64,000 bases of DNA, taken from the IMG/VR virus record IMGVR_UViG_3300035703_000060, positions 1 through 64,000 of that record; one strand, written 5' to 3'. Made by a program: the position numbers and the translations under genes. Position 1 is the first letter of the stretch; each line of letters opens with the position of its first letter. Below the pieces are notes generated by a model. The model saw only the letters and a program-made list of their open reading frames with translations, made no database searches and was not told the origin of the DNA. This stretch comes from a virus. Positions 37,242 through 45,973 of this stretch are shown here, piece by piece.

Positions 37242-39392
37242 ATGCCACTAAATTTAGCATCTCCTGGAATTTTAATAAGAGAGGTTGATTTAACTGTTGG
37301 AAGAATAGATCCAGTATCAGCTTCTGTGGGTGCAATTTCTGCACCATTTGCAAAGGGGCCTGTAGATGAACCAACTTTAGTTGAATCTGAAAATGATTTA
37401 TTGAATACTTTTGGAAAACCATATTCAGTAGATAAGCATTATGAGCACTGGATGGTTGCATCATCCTATCTAGCATATGGTGGAACTTTGCAAGTCGTCA
37501 GAACAGATAGTTCTGACTTAAGAAATGCAGGATATGGGTCAACAATAAAAGTAAAAAGTTTACAACACTATACTGAACTTGGATATTTAGATAATCCAAT
37601 TTCAGGCGTAACTGTCCTTGCACAAAATCCCGGTTCTTGGGCAAATGGGATTAAGGTTTCAATTATTGATGCTCAGGCAGATCAAATTTTAACTGGATTT
37701 ACAACAACTGGAGTTTTAGTTGGGTATGGTGTAACACAAGCAATTGCAAGTACTTTACCTGGTGCTGGAACAACTTCAGTCTTAGATGGCTACCTGAAAG
37801 GGGTTATTACTGGAGTTGGTGCTGGTCGTATCAATGTTAAAGTCATTAGTCATGTATCTGCTGCTGGAACTGAAACTAAAGTCGATTATCAACCTTTAGG
37901 TGTATATAATTTTGCGGACAACGGTACAGTTGGAGTTCATACAACTGCAGTTGGAACAGCATTTACATCTAGATCATATTCTGTTGAATTAGATTGGTTT
38001 GATCAGCAAAAAATTACTCTTGCATCAGGAACACAAATTTCTTGGAACTCTCTTACACCAAGACCAAGCACTTCCGAATTTGCTGCAGAAAGAAATTCCA
38101 GATTTGATGAATTACACATTGTAGTTATTGATGATGAAGGTAAAATTACTGGTAACTCTGGAACAATTTTAGAAAAGCATGTTGGTCTTTCGAAAGCAAA
38201 AGATGCACTTTATTCTTCTGGAAGTCCTTCTTATTGGAGAAAGTATTTAACAACCGGTTCGCAATATATTTTTGCGGGTTCTGCTCCTACTGGTATTGTA
38301 ACTACTGGATTCAGTGAAGGTTTTGAACTTTCATCCGATACTGGTTGGGATCAAGAAGCACAAGATATTATTTTTGCTGGTGCAGCTGCTTTAGATTTAC
38401 CATTAAGTGGTGGAAAGAATTATGATGGAAACACCACTATAGATGTTGCAGGATCTCTTTCAGCAACACTTGGCGAAATAATTAGTGGTTACGATGCATT
38501 TATCAATGAAGAGGAAACTGATATTGATTTCCTTCTCATGGGTTCCGCTGGTTATAATAAATCAGATACTCAAGCATTAGCAAATAAACTAATTGCTGTT
38601 GCAGAATCCAGAAAAGATGCAATCGCATTTATTTCTCCCTACAGAGGTGCAGCAATTACTGACACCTCATCACAAACTGCAGAAACAATTAGAAACATTG
38701 ATACTATCACTGAAAATGTTGTAAGTTTCTATGCACCTATCACATCATCAACTTATGCCGTTTTTGACAGTGGTTATAAGTATATGTACGATAGATTTAA
38801 CAATACTTTCAGATATGTTCCTCTAAATGGAGACATTGCTGGAACATGTGCAAGAAATGATATTAACAACTTCCCATGGTATTCTCCAGCAGGAACCACT
38901 AGAGGTGCAATTTTAAATGCTGTCAAACTTGCATATAATCCAGGAAGAATTCAAAGAGATCGTCTTTATACAAATAGAATTAATCCAGTAATTTTATCTC
39001 CTGGAGATGGCATAATTCTTTTTGGTGATAAAACTGGATATGGTAAGGCATCTGCTTTTGATAGGATTAATGTTCGTAGATTATTTGTTTACCTTGAGAA
39101 TGCAATTTCTGCTGCAGCAAAAGATCAACTCTTCGAATTTAATGATGAACTAACTAGAACGAACTTTGTTAACATTGTTGAACCATTCTTGAGAGATGTA
39201 CAATCTAAGAGAGGTATATATGATTATGTTGTAGTCTGCGATGAAACAAACAATACTCCTGCAATTATTGATGCTAACGAGTTTGTTGCAGACATTTACA
39301 TTAAACCAGCGAAATCGATCAATTTCATTGGTCTGACCTTCATTGCCACCAGAACTGGTGTTGCTTTTGAAGAAGTAATCGGCAATTTCTAA
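37242..39392 (+). CDS. gp18: Tail sheath protein gp18
   Basis: 716 residues (T4 gp18 659). N-terminal P-G-I-L-I-R-E-V-D-L-T is the sheath arm that links subunits; the C-terminal domain has R-I-N-V-R-R-L-F-V-Y-L-E-N-A-I and ends near T-G-V-A-F-E-E, both hallmarks of contractile sheath proteins. The variable middle domain faces outward. A GGAGA lies about 8 nt before the ATG, consistent with high late expression. Followed by the tube gene after 17 nt. Confidence 0.96.
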   Translation: MPLNLASPGILIREVDLTVGRIDPVSASVGAISAPFAKGPVDEPTLVESENDLLNTFGKPYSVDKHYEHWMVASSYLAYGGTLQVVRTDSSDLRNAGYGSTIKVKSLQHYTELGYLDNPISGVTVLAQNPGSWANGIKVSIIDAQADQILTGFTTTGVLVGYGVTQAIASTLPGAGTTSVLDGYLKGVITGVGAGRINVKVISHVSAAGTETKVDYQPLGVYNFADNGTVGVHTTAVGTAFTSRSYSVELDWFDQQKITLASGTQISWNSLTPRPSTSEFAAERNSRFDELHIVVIDDEGKITGNSGTILEKHVGLSKAKDALYSSGSPSYWRKYLTTGSQYIFAGSAPTGIVTTGFSEGFELSSDTGWDQEAQDIIFAGAAALDLPLSGGKNYDGNTTIDVAGSLSATLGEIISGYDAFINEEETDIDFLLMGSAGYNKSDTQALANKLIAVAESRKDAIAFISPYRGAAITDTSSQTAETIRNIDTITENVVSFYAPITSSTYAVFDSGYKYMYDRFNNTFRYVPLNGDIAGTCARNDINNFPWYSPAGTTRGAILNAVKLAYNPGRIQRDRLYTNRINPVILSPGDGIILFGDKTGYGKASAFDRINVRRLFVYLENAISAAAKDQLFEFNDELTRTNFVNIVEPFLRDVQSKRGIYDYVVVCDETNNTPAIIDANEFVADIYIKPAKSINFIGLTFIATRTGVAFEEVIGNF

Positions 39393-39409
39393 TTTAGAGG
39401 TTAAATCAA

Positions 39410-40000
39410 ATGGCAACTAGAACACAGTTTAATCCACCTCCTCTTAGAAAAATTACTGACTTCAAAAGTCAGTTAACTGGAGGTGGTGCAAGAAGTAACC
39501 TTTTTGAAGTGGTTATTTCATTCCCAGACATTGCAAAAGTTAGTAATGCAATTTTGGAAAAATCCAGATTCATGATTAAAGCTGCTAACTTACCAGCTTC
39601 TCAAGTCGCAATGATCGATGTACCTTTTAGAGGTCGTACTTTAAAAGTTGCTGGCGACAGATCTTTTGAAAGTTGGACTATTACAGTAGTTAACGATACT
39701 GACTTTGGTATCCGTTCAGCATTTGAAAATTGGGTTAATAAAATTAACAGAGTTTCTGATGGTACTGGTTCAACTGATCCTGCATCTTACACAGCAGATG
39801 CCTTCATTTATCAATTAGATCGTGATGGAAAAACTTTAAGAGCATATCATTTCTATGATTTGTTCCCAACATCAGTTGCTGCGATTCCTGTTTCCGCAGA
39901 CAATTCAAATATTCAGGAATTTACAGTAGAACTTCAAGTTCTTTACTGGGAAGCACTTAAGGGCAATTCTCCAATTTCTGGTGGTACTGACATCAACTGA
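39410..40000 (+). CDS. gp19: Tail tube protein gp19
   Basis: 196 residues (T4 gp19 163). The family pattern is visible: N-L-F-E-V-V-I-S-F-P, then S-R-F-M-I-K-A-A-N-L-P-A-S-Q and the closing beta strand with E-F-T-V-E-L-Q-V-L-Y-W. It forms the hexameric rings of the inner tube. A strong AGAGGT lies 10 nt before the ATG. Order sheath-tube-portal is as in T4. Confidence 0.95.
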   Translation: MATRTQFNPPPLRKITDFKSQLTGGGARSNLFEVVISFPDIAKVSNAILEKSRFMIKAANLPASQVAMIDVPFRGRTLKVAGDRSFESWTITVVNDTDFGIRSAFENWVNKINRVSDGTGSTDPASYTADAFIYQLDRDGKTLRAYHFYDLFPTSVAAIPVSADNSNIQEFTVELQVLYWEALKGNSPISGGTDIN

Positions 40001-40006
40001 TAAATA
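39999..40006 (+). promoter_or_regulatory. Late promoter-like element (GATAAATA)
   Basis: 7/8 match to the T4 late box, overlapping the gp19 stop region, 29 nt before the gp20 start. Confidence 0.45.
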
Positions 40007-40035
40007 ATACATAATAAGCAGTTAAAGTTTATAAG

Positions 40036-41703
40036 ATGGCGAAACTTTTTGGTTTTTCAATTGAGGATAATGAAAAAAAATCCAAATCTATAATTTCCCC
40101 CGTTCCTCCTAACAATGAGGACGGGGTTGATCATTTTATCCAATCTGGATTTTATGGACAATATGTAGATATTGAAGGTGTCTATAGAACAGAATATGAT
40201 TTGATTCGCCGCTATCGTGAAATGGCATTACATCCAGAATGTGATGGTGCTATTGAAGACGTGGTTAATGAAGCTCTTGTTAGTGATTTGTATGATTCTC
40301 CAGTAGAAATTGAGTTAACTAATTTAAATGCAAGTGATAAATTAAAAGAAATTATTAGAAATGAATTTAAATATATTAAAGAAATTATGGACTTCGATAA
40401 GAAGTGTCATGAAATTTTTAGAAACTGGTATATTGATGGAAGAATTTATTATTTAAAAGTTATAGATCTTAAGAAACCTGAAGATGGTATTCAGGAGTTG
40501 AGATATATAGATCCAATGAAAATAAAGCATATACGTCAAGAGAAGAAAGATAAAAATGATGGATATGTTACCATAAACAAAGGAATAGAAGATAATAAAT
40601 TTCCAGAAATTGAAGAATACTTCATATATACACCAACTCCAAATTTCCCAGCAGGAACGATTAGTGGTGGTTCAAAAAAAGGTGTAAAAATCACAAAAGA
40701 TGCTGTTGCATATTGCAATTCAGGATTAGTAGATAGAAATAAAGGAACCGTACTTTCTTATTTACATAAAGCAATTAAAGCACTCAATCAATTAAGAATG
40801 ATTGAGGATTCTCTAGTAATTTACAGATTATCAAGAGCACCTGAAAGAAGAATTTTTTACATTGATGTTGGTAATCTTCCCAAAGTGAAAGCGGAACAGT
40901 ATCTCAAGGAGGTAATGAGTCGTTATCGTAACAAACTTGTTTACGACGCAAATACTGGTGAGGTTCGTGATGATCGTAAGTTTGTGAGCATGATGGAAGA
41001 TTTTTGGCTTCCAAGAAGAGAAGGTGGTAGAGGCACTGAAATTACAACTCTTCCTGGTGGTCAAAATCTTGGAGAACTTGCAGACATTGAATATTTCCAG
41101 AAAAAACTTTATAGAGCACTTGGTGTTCCTGAATCTAGAATTGCAGGTGGTGGTGATGGATTTAATTTAGGTCGTTCATCCGAAATCTTAAGAGATGAAC
41201 TTAAGTTTTCTAAATTTGTAGGTCGTTTAAGAAAAAGATTTGCAAATGTATTTAATGATATTTTACGTACACAACTGTTATTAAAAAATGTTGTTACACC
41301 AGAAGATTGGGATAAAATGTCCGATCACATTCAATATGATTTCTTATATGACAATCATTTTGCAGAATTAAAAGAAGCAGAACTATTGACAAATAGACTT
41401 ACTCTTGCAACAACTGTAGAACCTTATGTAGGGAAATACTATTCAACTGAATATGTTCGTAAGAAAATTCTTAGGCAAACTGATTCTGAAATTATTGATA
41501 TTGATTTACAAATTCAAGATGAAATTCAAAAAGGTATTCTTCCAGATCCTAATGCTCCGGTAGATGAAATGGGAAATCCTCTTCCTGGAGGAGGTGGTGA
41601 CATTCCCCAAGAAGAAGTTCCTGTAGATCAACAAGTTCCTCCTACTGAAGAACAAGTTCCACTCGAACCAGAAATTGTAAAACCAAAAGGCGGCAAAATA
41701 TAA
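40036..41703 (+). CDS. gp20: Portal vertex protein gp20
   Basis: 555 residues (T4 gp20 524). Recognised by Y-R-E-M-A-L-H-P-E-C-D-G-A-I-E-D-V-V-N-E-A (about 61-81), L-S-R-A-P-E-R-R-I-F-Y-I-D-V-G-N-L-P and the G-V-P-E-S-R block. It forms the dodecameric DNA channel, initiates prohead assembly and docks gp17. The C-terminus is rich in Pro, Glu and Gln. An imperfect coding-region hairpin sits at 40098-40126 close to the 5' end. Confidence 0.97.
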   Translation: MAKLFGFSIEDNEKKSKSIISPVPPNNEDGVDHFIQSGFYGQYVDIEGVYRTEYDLIRRYREMALHPECDGAIEDVVNEALVSDLYDSPVEIELTNLNASDKLKEIIRNEFKYIKEIMDFDKKCHEIFRNWYIDGRIYYLKVIDLKKPEDGIQELRYIDPMKIKHIRQEKKDKNDGYVTINKGIEDNKFPEIEEYFIYTPTPNFPAGTISGGSKKGVKITKDAVAYCNSGLVDRNKGTVLSYLHKAIKALNQLRMIEDSLVIYRLSRAPERRIFYIDVGNLPKVKAEQYLKEVMSRYRNKLVYDANTGEVRDDRKFVSMMEDFWLPRREGGRGTEITTLPGGQNLGELADIEYFQKKLYRALGVPESRIAGGGDGFNLGRSSEILRDELKFSKFVGRLRKRFANVFNDILRTQLLLKNVVTPEDWDKMSDHIQYDFLYDNHFAELKEAELLTNRLTLATTVEPYVGKYYSTEYVRKKILRQTDSEIIDIDLQIQDEIQKGILPDPNAPVDEMGNPLPGGGGDIPQEEVPVDQQVPPTEEQVPLEPEIVKPKGGKI

Positions 41704-41706
41704 ATA
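41699..41706 (+). promoter_or_regulatory. Late promoter-like element (TATAAATA)
   Basis: Exact T4 late box spanning the gp20 stop, 24 nt before the ATG at 41731. Confidence 0.65.
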
Positions 41707-41730
41707 ATCTTATAATAATACAATAAATTT

Positions 41731-41907
41731 ATGGATAACATTATAGACTTGATTGCTACTGATTCTTCTCCTGCAGAAATTGCAGATGGTATAAAAGCAG
41801 CACTTTTTGCAAAGTCTGCAGAAAAACTTAATGATATTCGTCCTTATGTGGCTTCATCATTATTTGGTGCAGAAGAATCTGAAAATTCTTTTGAAGATGA
41901 AGAATGA
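41731..41907 (+). CDS. Prohead core protein, gp67-like
   Basis: 58 residues: MDNIIDLIATDSSP, then A-E-I-A-D-G-I-K-A-A-L-F-A-K-S-A, ending in an acidic tail E-E-S-E-N-S-F-E-D-E-E. The short helix-plus-acidic-tail layout and the location between portal and protease are those of T4 gp67, a prohead core (scaffold) peptide. Sequence similarity to T4 gp67 is weak by eye, so the name rests mostly on position and composition. Confidence 0.65.
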   Translation: MDNIIDLIATDSSPAEIADGIKAALFAKSAEKLNDIRPYVASSLFGAEESENSFEDEE

Positions 41908-41932
41908 TATTTAAATCATAAAGGAAAAAATA

Positions 41933-42208
41933 ATGTCAGCACGAATTAAAATTCTTGGAGCAGAAGCAGCACTTCCAACTACAACTGGAACAGCAACTAG
42001 TTTCAGTTCAGCAACAGTCGTCCGTTTAGTTAATACTGCAACTAGTGCAGATTATCTGGTTACGGTTGTTGAAACACAGGGTGGCAGTGTTATTGGATCA
42101 TTCACACTAATGAGGTCTCAATCAGAATTGTTAGAAAAATTACCATCACATTGCGTTTATGCTGCAAACGCTGCTGTTTTGGGAGCAAAAGTAGGATTTA
42201 CAAACTAA
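41933..42208 (+). CDS. Small beta-rich virion protein candidate (gp68 position)
   Basis: 91 residues, Thr/Ser/Ala/Val-rich with alternating beta strands: S-S-A-T-V-V-R-L-V-N-T, then V-V-E-T-Q-G-G-S-V-I-G-S-F-T-L and a helix ending in L-L-E-K-L-P-S. It sits where T4 has gp68, but its composition is unlike that scaffold protein and looks more like a small decoration or stabilising protein. A GGAAAAAA precedes the ATG. Conserved in cyanophages as far as I recall; function not established. Confidence 0.6.
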   Translation: MSARIKILGAEAALPTTTGTATSFSSATVVRLVNTATSADYLVTVVETQGGSVIGSFTLMRSQSELLEKLPSHCVYAANAAVLGAKVGFTN

Positions 42209-42212
42209 GAAA

Positions 42213-42863
42213 ATGAAACTCATCACAGAAGAAGTATCACAAGTAAAATTTATCACCGAAGGAAAAGGTTCTCAGAAAAAACTGTATATTGAAGGAGTTT
42301 TTCTTCAAGGTGATATTTGTAATCGCAATGGAAGAATGTATCCAATGGAGACACTCTCCCGCGAGGTAAAAAGATATACAGAATCTTTTATTAACAAGGG
42401 TCGTGCTCTTGGAGAACTTGGACACCCAGATGGTCCAACAGTAAACCTTGATCGAGTTTCTCATAAAATTGTTTCTCTTACTCAAGAGGGATCTAATTTT
42501 AGAGGTAAAGCACAACTTCTCGAAACTCCAATGGGCAAGATTGCAAAATCTCTTATTGATGAAGGAGTTTGTCTTGGTGTTTCTTCTCGTGGTGTTGGTT
42601 CACTCAAAATGACCAATGAAGGTCACAAAATTGTTGGTGAAGATTTCATGCTTGCTACTGCAGCTGATATCGTTGCCGATCCTTCTGCTCCTGATGCTTT
42701 TGTTCAGGGAATTATGGAAGGTAAAGAGTGGGTATGGGAAGGCGGAATTCTTCGTGAGCAACTTGCAGAATCTACAAAACGTAGAATTAATACTTTAGTT
42801 GATGAAAGAATACTTCAAGAATATAAAGTTGAGTTGTTCCAAGAGTTTCTCTCAAATCTTTAA
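42213..42863 (+). CDS. gp21: Prohead core protease gp21
   Basis: 216 residues (T4 gp21 212), a herpes-assemblin-like serine protease. Active-site His is H71 in L-G-E-L-G-H-P-D-G-P and the nucleophile Ser lies in G-V-S-S-R-G (S124/S125). It degrades the scaffold and trims gp23 and internal proteins at [IL]-x-E sites before DNA packaging. Overlap-free, 4 nt after the preceding gene. Candidate substrates in this window: gp23, gp22, gp67-like, and the two proteins with capsid-targeting-like N-termini. Confidence 0.95.
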   Translation: MKLITEEVSQVKFITEGKGSQKKLYIEGVFLQGDICNRNGRMYPMETLSREVKRYTESFINKGRALGELGHPDGPTVNLDRVSHKIVSLTQEGSNFRGKAQLLETPMGKIAKSLIDEGVCLGVSSRGVGSLKMTNEGHKIVGEDFMLATAADIVADPSAPDAFVQGIMEGKEWVWEGGILREQLAESTKRRINTLVDERILQEYKVELFQEFLSNL

Positions 42864-42865
42864 AT

Positions 42866-42873
42866 TATAAATA
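42866..42873 (+). promoter_or_regulatory. Late promoter-like element (TATAAATA)
   Basis: Exact T4 late box right after the gp21 stop, 32 nt before the gp22 start. Confidence 0.7.
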
Positions 42874-42905
42874 AATATAGATTAAATACAAAGATCTAAA
42901 AACAA

Positions 42906-44030
42906 ATGTCCGTTGGTAGAAATTTACAAGAAATGGAAAACGTAGTAACCAAAGGTGCTGCACCTGCCGAACCAATGCACAACACCTCACAGAATGCATC
43001 TGGAGTTGCTACTCCAGGTCAAACTGGTGCTTGGGAAGATTTAGGTGGACCTACTCCAGAAAATTATCGTCCAGATGATGATTCTGCAAAACTCAAGGAT
43101 CCATCAGCGACTCTTGCCCAAGTAAGAGATGTTGTAAATGCTAAGGCAGCAGCAGTTAAAGAAGAAGTTGTTGACGAAGAGGAAGACGTAATTTCTGAAG
43201 AGGAAGAAGTTGAAGAAGAAGACTTAGAGGCAGAAATAGAAGAAGAAGAAGCAGCAGAAGAAAGCGAAGAAGAAGTAGTTGCAGAAGAAGAGTTTGATAT
43301 CGAAGAAGATGTCAATGCTCTCCTCGCTGGTGAAGAGCTTTCCGAGGAATTCCAAGAGAAAGCACGCACCATCTTCGAAGCTGCTATCCGTTCAAAAGTT
43401 TCTGAAATCAAAGAAGAACTTCAAGAGACTTATGAAAATGCACTTATTGAAGAAGTTCAGTTCATTAAAGAAGAATTAACTGAGCGTTTAGACGCTTATC
43501 TTGAGTACGTTGCCGATGAGTGGATTCAAGAGAATGCACTCGCCATCGAGCACGGTCTCAAGACTGAGATGACCGAATCATTCCTTCAAGGAATGAGAGG
43601 TCTTTTTGAAGATCATTATGTTTCAATCCCTGAAGATAGATATGATGTAATCGAGAGCATGGTAGATAAACTTGATGAAATGGAAGAAAAACTCAACGAG
43701 CAAATCGAAAGAAACGTTGCTCTGAACAGAAGATTAGCCGAGTCGGTTGCCGATGTAATCTTTGCAGATGTCGCTGAGGGTCTCGCACTTTCTCAGAAGG
43801 ACAAACTCGCTTCTCTTGCAGAAAATGTTGAGTTTGATGGTGAAGAGAACTATCGTGAGAAACTGGTAACTCTGAGGGAATCATATTTCCCAACCAGAAG
43901 TGCTGGTACTCAAAGAGATGACTCTGAAACTTTATCTGAGTCTGTTTCCTATGATACAAATTTAACTGAATCTGTATCACCTTCTATGGAAGCATATCTT
44001 CAGACTCTTAGCAGAGTCGCTAAAAAGTGA
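42906..44030 (+). CDS. gp22: Prohead core scaffold gp22
   Basis: 374 residues (T4 gp22 269). Very acidic: residues about 86-135 are mostly Glu and Asp, followed by long amphipathic helices rich in E, K and L, as expected of a scaffold removed by gp21. The N-terminal 70 residues are disordered-looking and have P-G-Q-T-G-A-W-E-D-L-G-G-P-T-P. Its place between gp21 and gp23 is conserved. Codon and base composition are less AT-rich than in the tail genes. Confidence 0.93.
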   Translation: MSVGRNLQEMENVVTKGAAPAEPMHNTSQNASGVATPGQTGAWEDLGGPTPENYRPDDDSAKLKDPSATLAQVRDVVNAKAAAVKEEVVDEEEDVISEEEEVEEEDLEAEIEEEEAAEESEEEVVAEEEFDIEEDVNALLAGEELSEEFQEKARTIFEAAIRSKVSEIKEELQETYENALIEEVQFIKEELTERLDAYLEYVADEWIQENALAIEHGLKTEMTESFLQGMRGLFEDHYVSIPEDRYDVIESMVDKLDEMEEKLNEQIERNVALNRRLAESVADVIFADVAEGLALSQKDKLASLAENVEFDGEENYREKLVTLRESYFPTRSAGTQRDDSETLSESVSYDTNLTESVSPSMEAYLQTLSRVAKK

Positions 44031-44080
44031 TTTTTAAATTATAACGATCAAACTAAATTTTTTTAAAAGAGGTAAAACAA

Positions 44081-45490
44081 ATGCAAATGTTCAACGCAGA
44101 ATATTTGCAGGAGAAGTGGGCACCTATCCTGGACTACTCAGGACTCGATGAAATCAAAGATTCACATCGTAGAGCTGTAACCGCTATCCTGCTCGAAAAC
44201 CAAGAAAAGGAACTTCGTGAAGCACGCGAATTCCTTTATGAAGCTCCAACCAACTTCACTGCATCTGGTGCAAGTGGTGCTGGTTTTGGTGGTAGTGCTC
44301 AAGGTTTTAGTGCTGGTCCTACCGCAGGTTTCGACCCTGTTCTGATCAGCCTCATTCGCCGTTCAATGCCCAACCTGATCGCTTATGATCTGTGCGGCGT
44401 TCAACCAATGAATGGTCCTACTGGACTCATCTTCGCAATGCGTTCCCGCTACAATAACCAAAGCGGAACTGAAGCATTCTTCAACGAAGTAGATTCTGCA
44501 TTCTCTGGTCAAGATTCTGGATTTAATGTTACTAGTGGATTCACCGCTGGTAGCGTTGGTATGGGTACTACCACACAGCAAGGTACTAATCCTGGTATCC
44601 TTGATGGTACTGCTCCACAAACTGGTGACGCAACTACCTACAACGTAGGTCAGGGTATGCGTACAGACTCTGCAGAAGACCTTGGACAAGGTTCTGGTGA
44701 TCACTTCAACCAGATGGCATTCTCAATCGAGAAGGTCACTGTAACTGCAAAGTCACGCGCACTGAAGGCTGAGTATTCATTAGAACTCGCTCAAGACCTC
44801 AAGGCAATTCATGGTCTGAATGCAGAAGCTGAGTTGGCAAACATTCTGTCAACTGAGATTCTTGCTGAAATCAACCGTGAAATCATTCGTACCATCTACA
44901 ACGTCGCTAAGCCTGGTGCTCAAGCAAACGTTGCAACCTCTGGTACTTTTGACCTTGACGTTGATTCAAACGGTCGTTGGTCTGTTGAGAAGTTCAAGGG
45001 TCTTATCTTCCAAATCGAGCGCGACGCTAACGCGATTGCACAAACAACTCGTAGAGGAAAGGGTAACATGATCCTCTGCTCTGCTGACGTTGCTTCGGCA
45101 CTCACCATGGCAGGTGTTCTTGACTACACCCCAGCACTCAACGCTAACCTGAACGTTGATGACACTGGTAACACCTTCGCAGGTGTTCTCCAAGGTAAGT
45201 ATCGCGTATATATCGATCCTTATGCTGCTAACGTATCTGCTAACCAGTTCTACGTTGTAGGTTATAAGGGTTCTTCACCTTATGATGCAGGTCTCTTCTA
45301 CTGCCCATATGTTCCTCTCCAAATGGTTCGTGCCGTTGGTGAGAACACCTTCCAGCCCAAGATTGGCTTTAAGACCCGTTACGGTCTTGTTGCCAACCCA
45401 TTTGCTGAAGGTGCAACTGTTGGTCAAGGTGCTCTTAACCGTAACGCTAACGCTTACTACAGAAGAGTCAAAGTGACCAATTTAATGTGA
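44081..45490 (+). CDS. gp23: Major capsid protein gp23
   Basis: 469 residues (T4 gp23 521). HK97-fold family features: R-R-S-M-P-N-L-I-A-Y-D-L-C-G-V-Q-P-M, then T-G-L-I-F-A-M-R-S-R-Y, and the C-terminal Y-G-L-V-A-N-P-F. The expected gp21 cut site is F-L-Y-E54/A55, equivalent to E65/A66 in T4. A good AGAGGT ribosome site sits 10 nt upstream and the gene is markedly more GC-rich than the tail genes (31/60 in 45121-45180). No exact late box was found in the 50-nt gap upstream, so it may be read from the gp22 promoter. Confidence 0.98.
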   Translation: MQMFNAEYLQEKWAPILDYSGLDEIKDSHRRAVTAILLENQEKELREAREFLYEAPTNFTASGASGAGFGGSAQGFSAGPTAGFDPVLISLIRRSMPNLIAYDLCGVQPMNGPTGLIFAMRSRYNNQSGTEAFFNEVDSAFSGQDSGFNVTSGFTAGSVGMGTTTQQGTNPGILDGTAPQTGDATTYNVGQGMRTDSAEDLGQGSGDHFNQMAFSIEKVTVTAKSRALKAEYSLELAQDLKAIHGLNAEAELANILSTEILAEINREIIRTIYNVAKPGAQANVATSGTFDLDVDSNGRWSVEKFKGLIFQIERDANAIAQTTRRGKGNMILCSADVASALTMAGVLDYTPALNANLNVDDTGNTFAGVLQGKYRVYIDPYAANVSANQFYVVGYKGSSPYDAGLFYCPYVPLQMVRAVGENTFQPKIGFKTRYGLVANPFAEGATVGQGALNRNANAYYRRVKVTNLM

Positions 45491-45510
45491 TTTCGATTCA
45501 CATATCTACC

Positions 45511-45538
45511 AGACCTCCCGAAAGGGGGGTCTTTTTTT
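45511..45538 (+). terminator. Rho-independent terminator after gp23
   Basis: 9-bp stem AGACCTCCC / GGGGGGTCT (one G-T pair), GAAA tetraloop at 45520-45523, then a run of T. This is the strongest intrinsic terminator in the window and closes the head gene cluster. Confidence 0.93.
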
Positions 45539-45559
45539 ATCTAAATAAAAATAAAAAGA

Positions 45560-45973
45560 ATGAAGACTTTTAAGCAGTTTATATCTGAAGCATTACCATT
45601 TGGTGCTGTAGTATCAACTAGTTCTTATGGTCCAGGATTATATGGAAATCCTACTGCATCTGGTGCAAAATTAACTCCATCAACTAGAGGGGTTGCACAT
45701 AAAACTTTACCTCTTGGAAGTCAGGTAAGAATTACAGATCCCAAAACAAAAAGATCAATAACTGCTCCAGTCGTTGATAGAGGACCTTATCATGGAAATC
45801 GCCAATACGACTTAACTACAAAAACAACACAAGATCTTGGATATAAAGACTATAAACAATTTGGTGTTAGAGATCTTGACGTAACACCTATAAAACCAAA
45901 ACCAAAAGTTCCAGATTTGGGTGTAAAGGTTGATATGAGTGTTCCAAAAATTGTTCCAACTAAGAAAAGATAA
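45560..45973 (+). CDS. RlpA-like double-psi beta-barrel protein with capsid-targeting-like N-terminus
   Basis: 137 residues. Residues 1-11 are M-K-T-F-K-Q-F-I-S-E-A, almost the T4 capsid-targeting signal, with an I-S-E/A site suited to gp21. Residues about 18-108 are an RlpA-type barrel: S-S-Y-G-P-G-L-Y-G-N-P-T-A-S-G, A-H-K-T-L-P-L-G (H47), V-V-D-R-G-P-Y (D73), Y-D-L-T. RlpA proteins bind or cleave naked peptidoglycan glycans. The Glu normally following T-A-[NS]-G is Ala here (A36), so catalysis may be altered. A basic Pro/Lys tail follows. It probably rides in the head and acts on the host wall at entry, or acts at lysis (inference). Confidence 0.78.
   Translation: MKTFKQFISEALPFGAVVSTSSYGPGLYGNPTASGAKLTPSTRGVAHKTLPLGSQVRITDPKTKRSITAPVVDRGPYHGNRQYDLTTKTTQDLGYKDYKQFGVRDLDVTPIKPKPKVPDLGVKVDMSVPKIVPTKKR

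Noticed and set aside
40098-40126. Coding-region hairpin near the gp20 start (CCCCGTTCCTC / GAGGACGGGG)
   Set aside because: Stable-looking with one bulge, but fully inside codons, with no T-run or nearby start; kept only as a note.
43064-43411. Long open frame on the minus strand opposite gp22
   Set aside because: It is the mirror of Glu-rich GAA/GAG codons and gives poly-Ser; composition artefact. The other minus-strand open frames also lie opposite well-identified genes and show no protein features.
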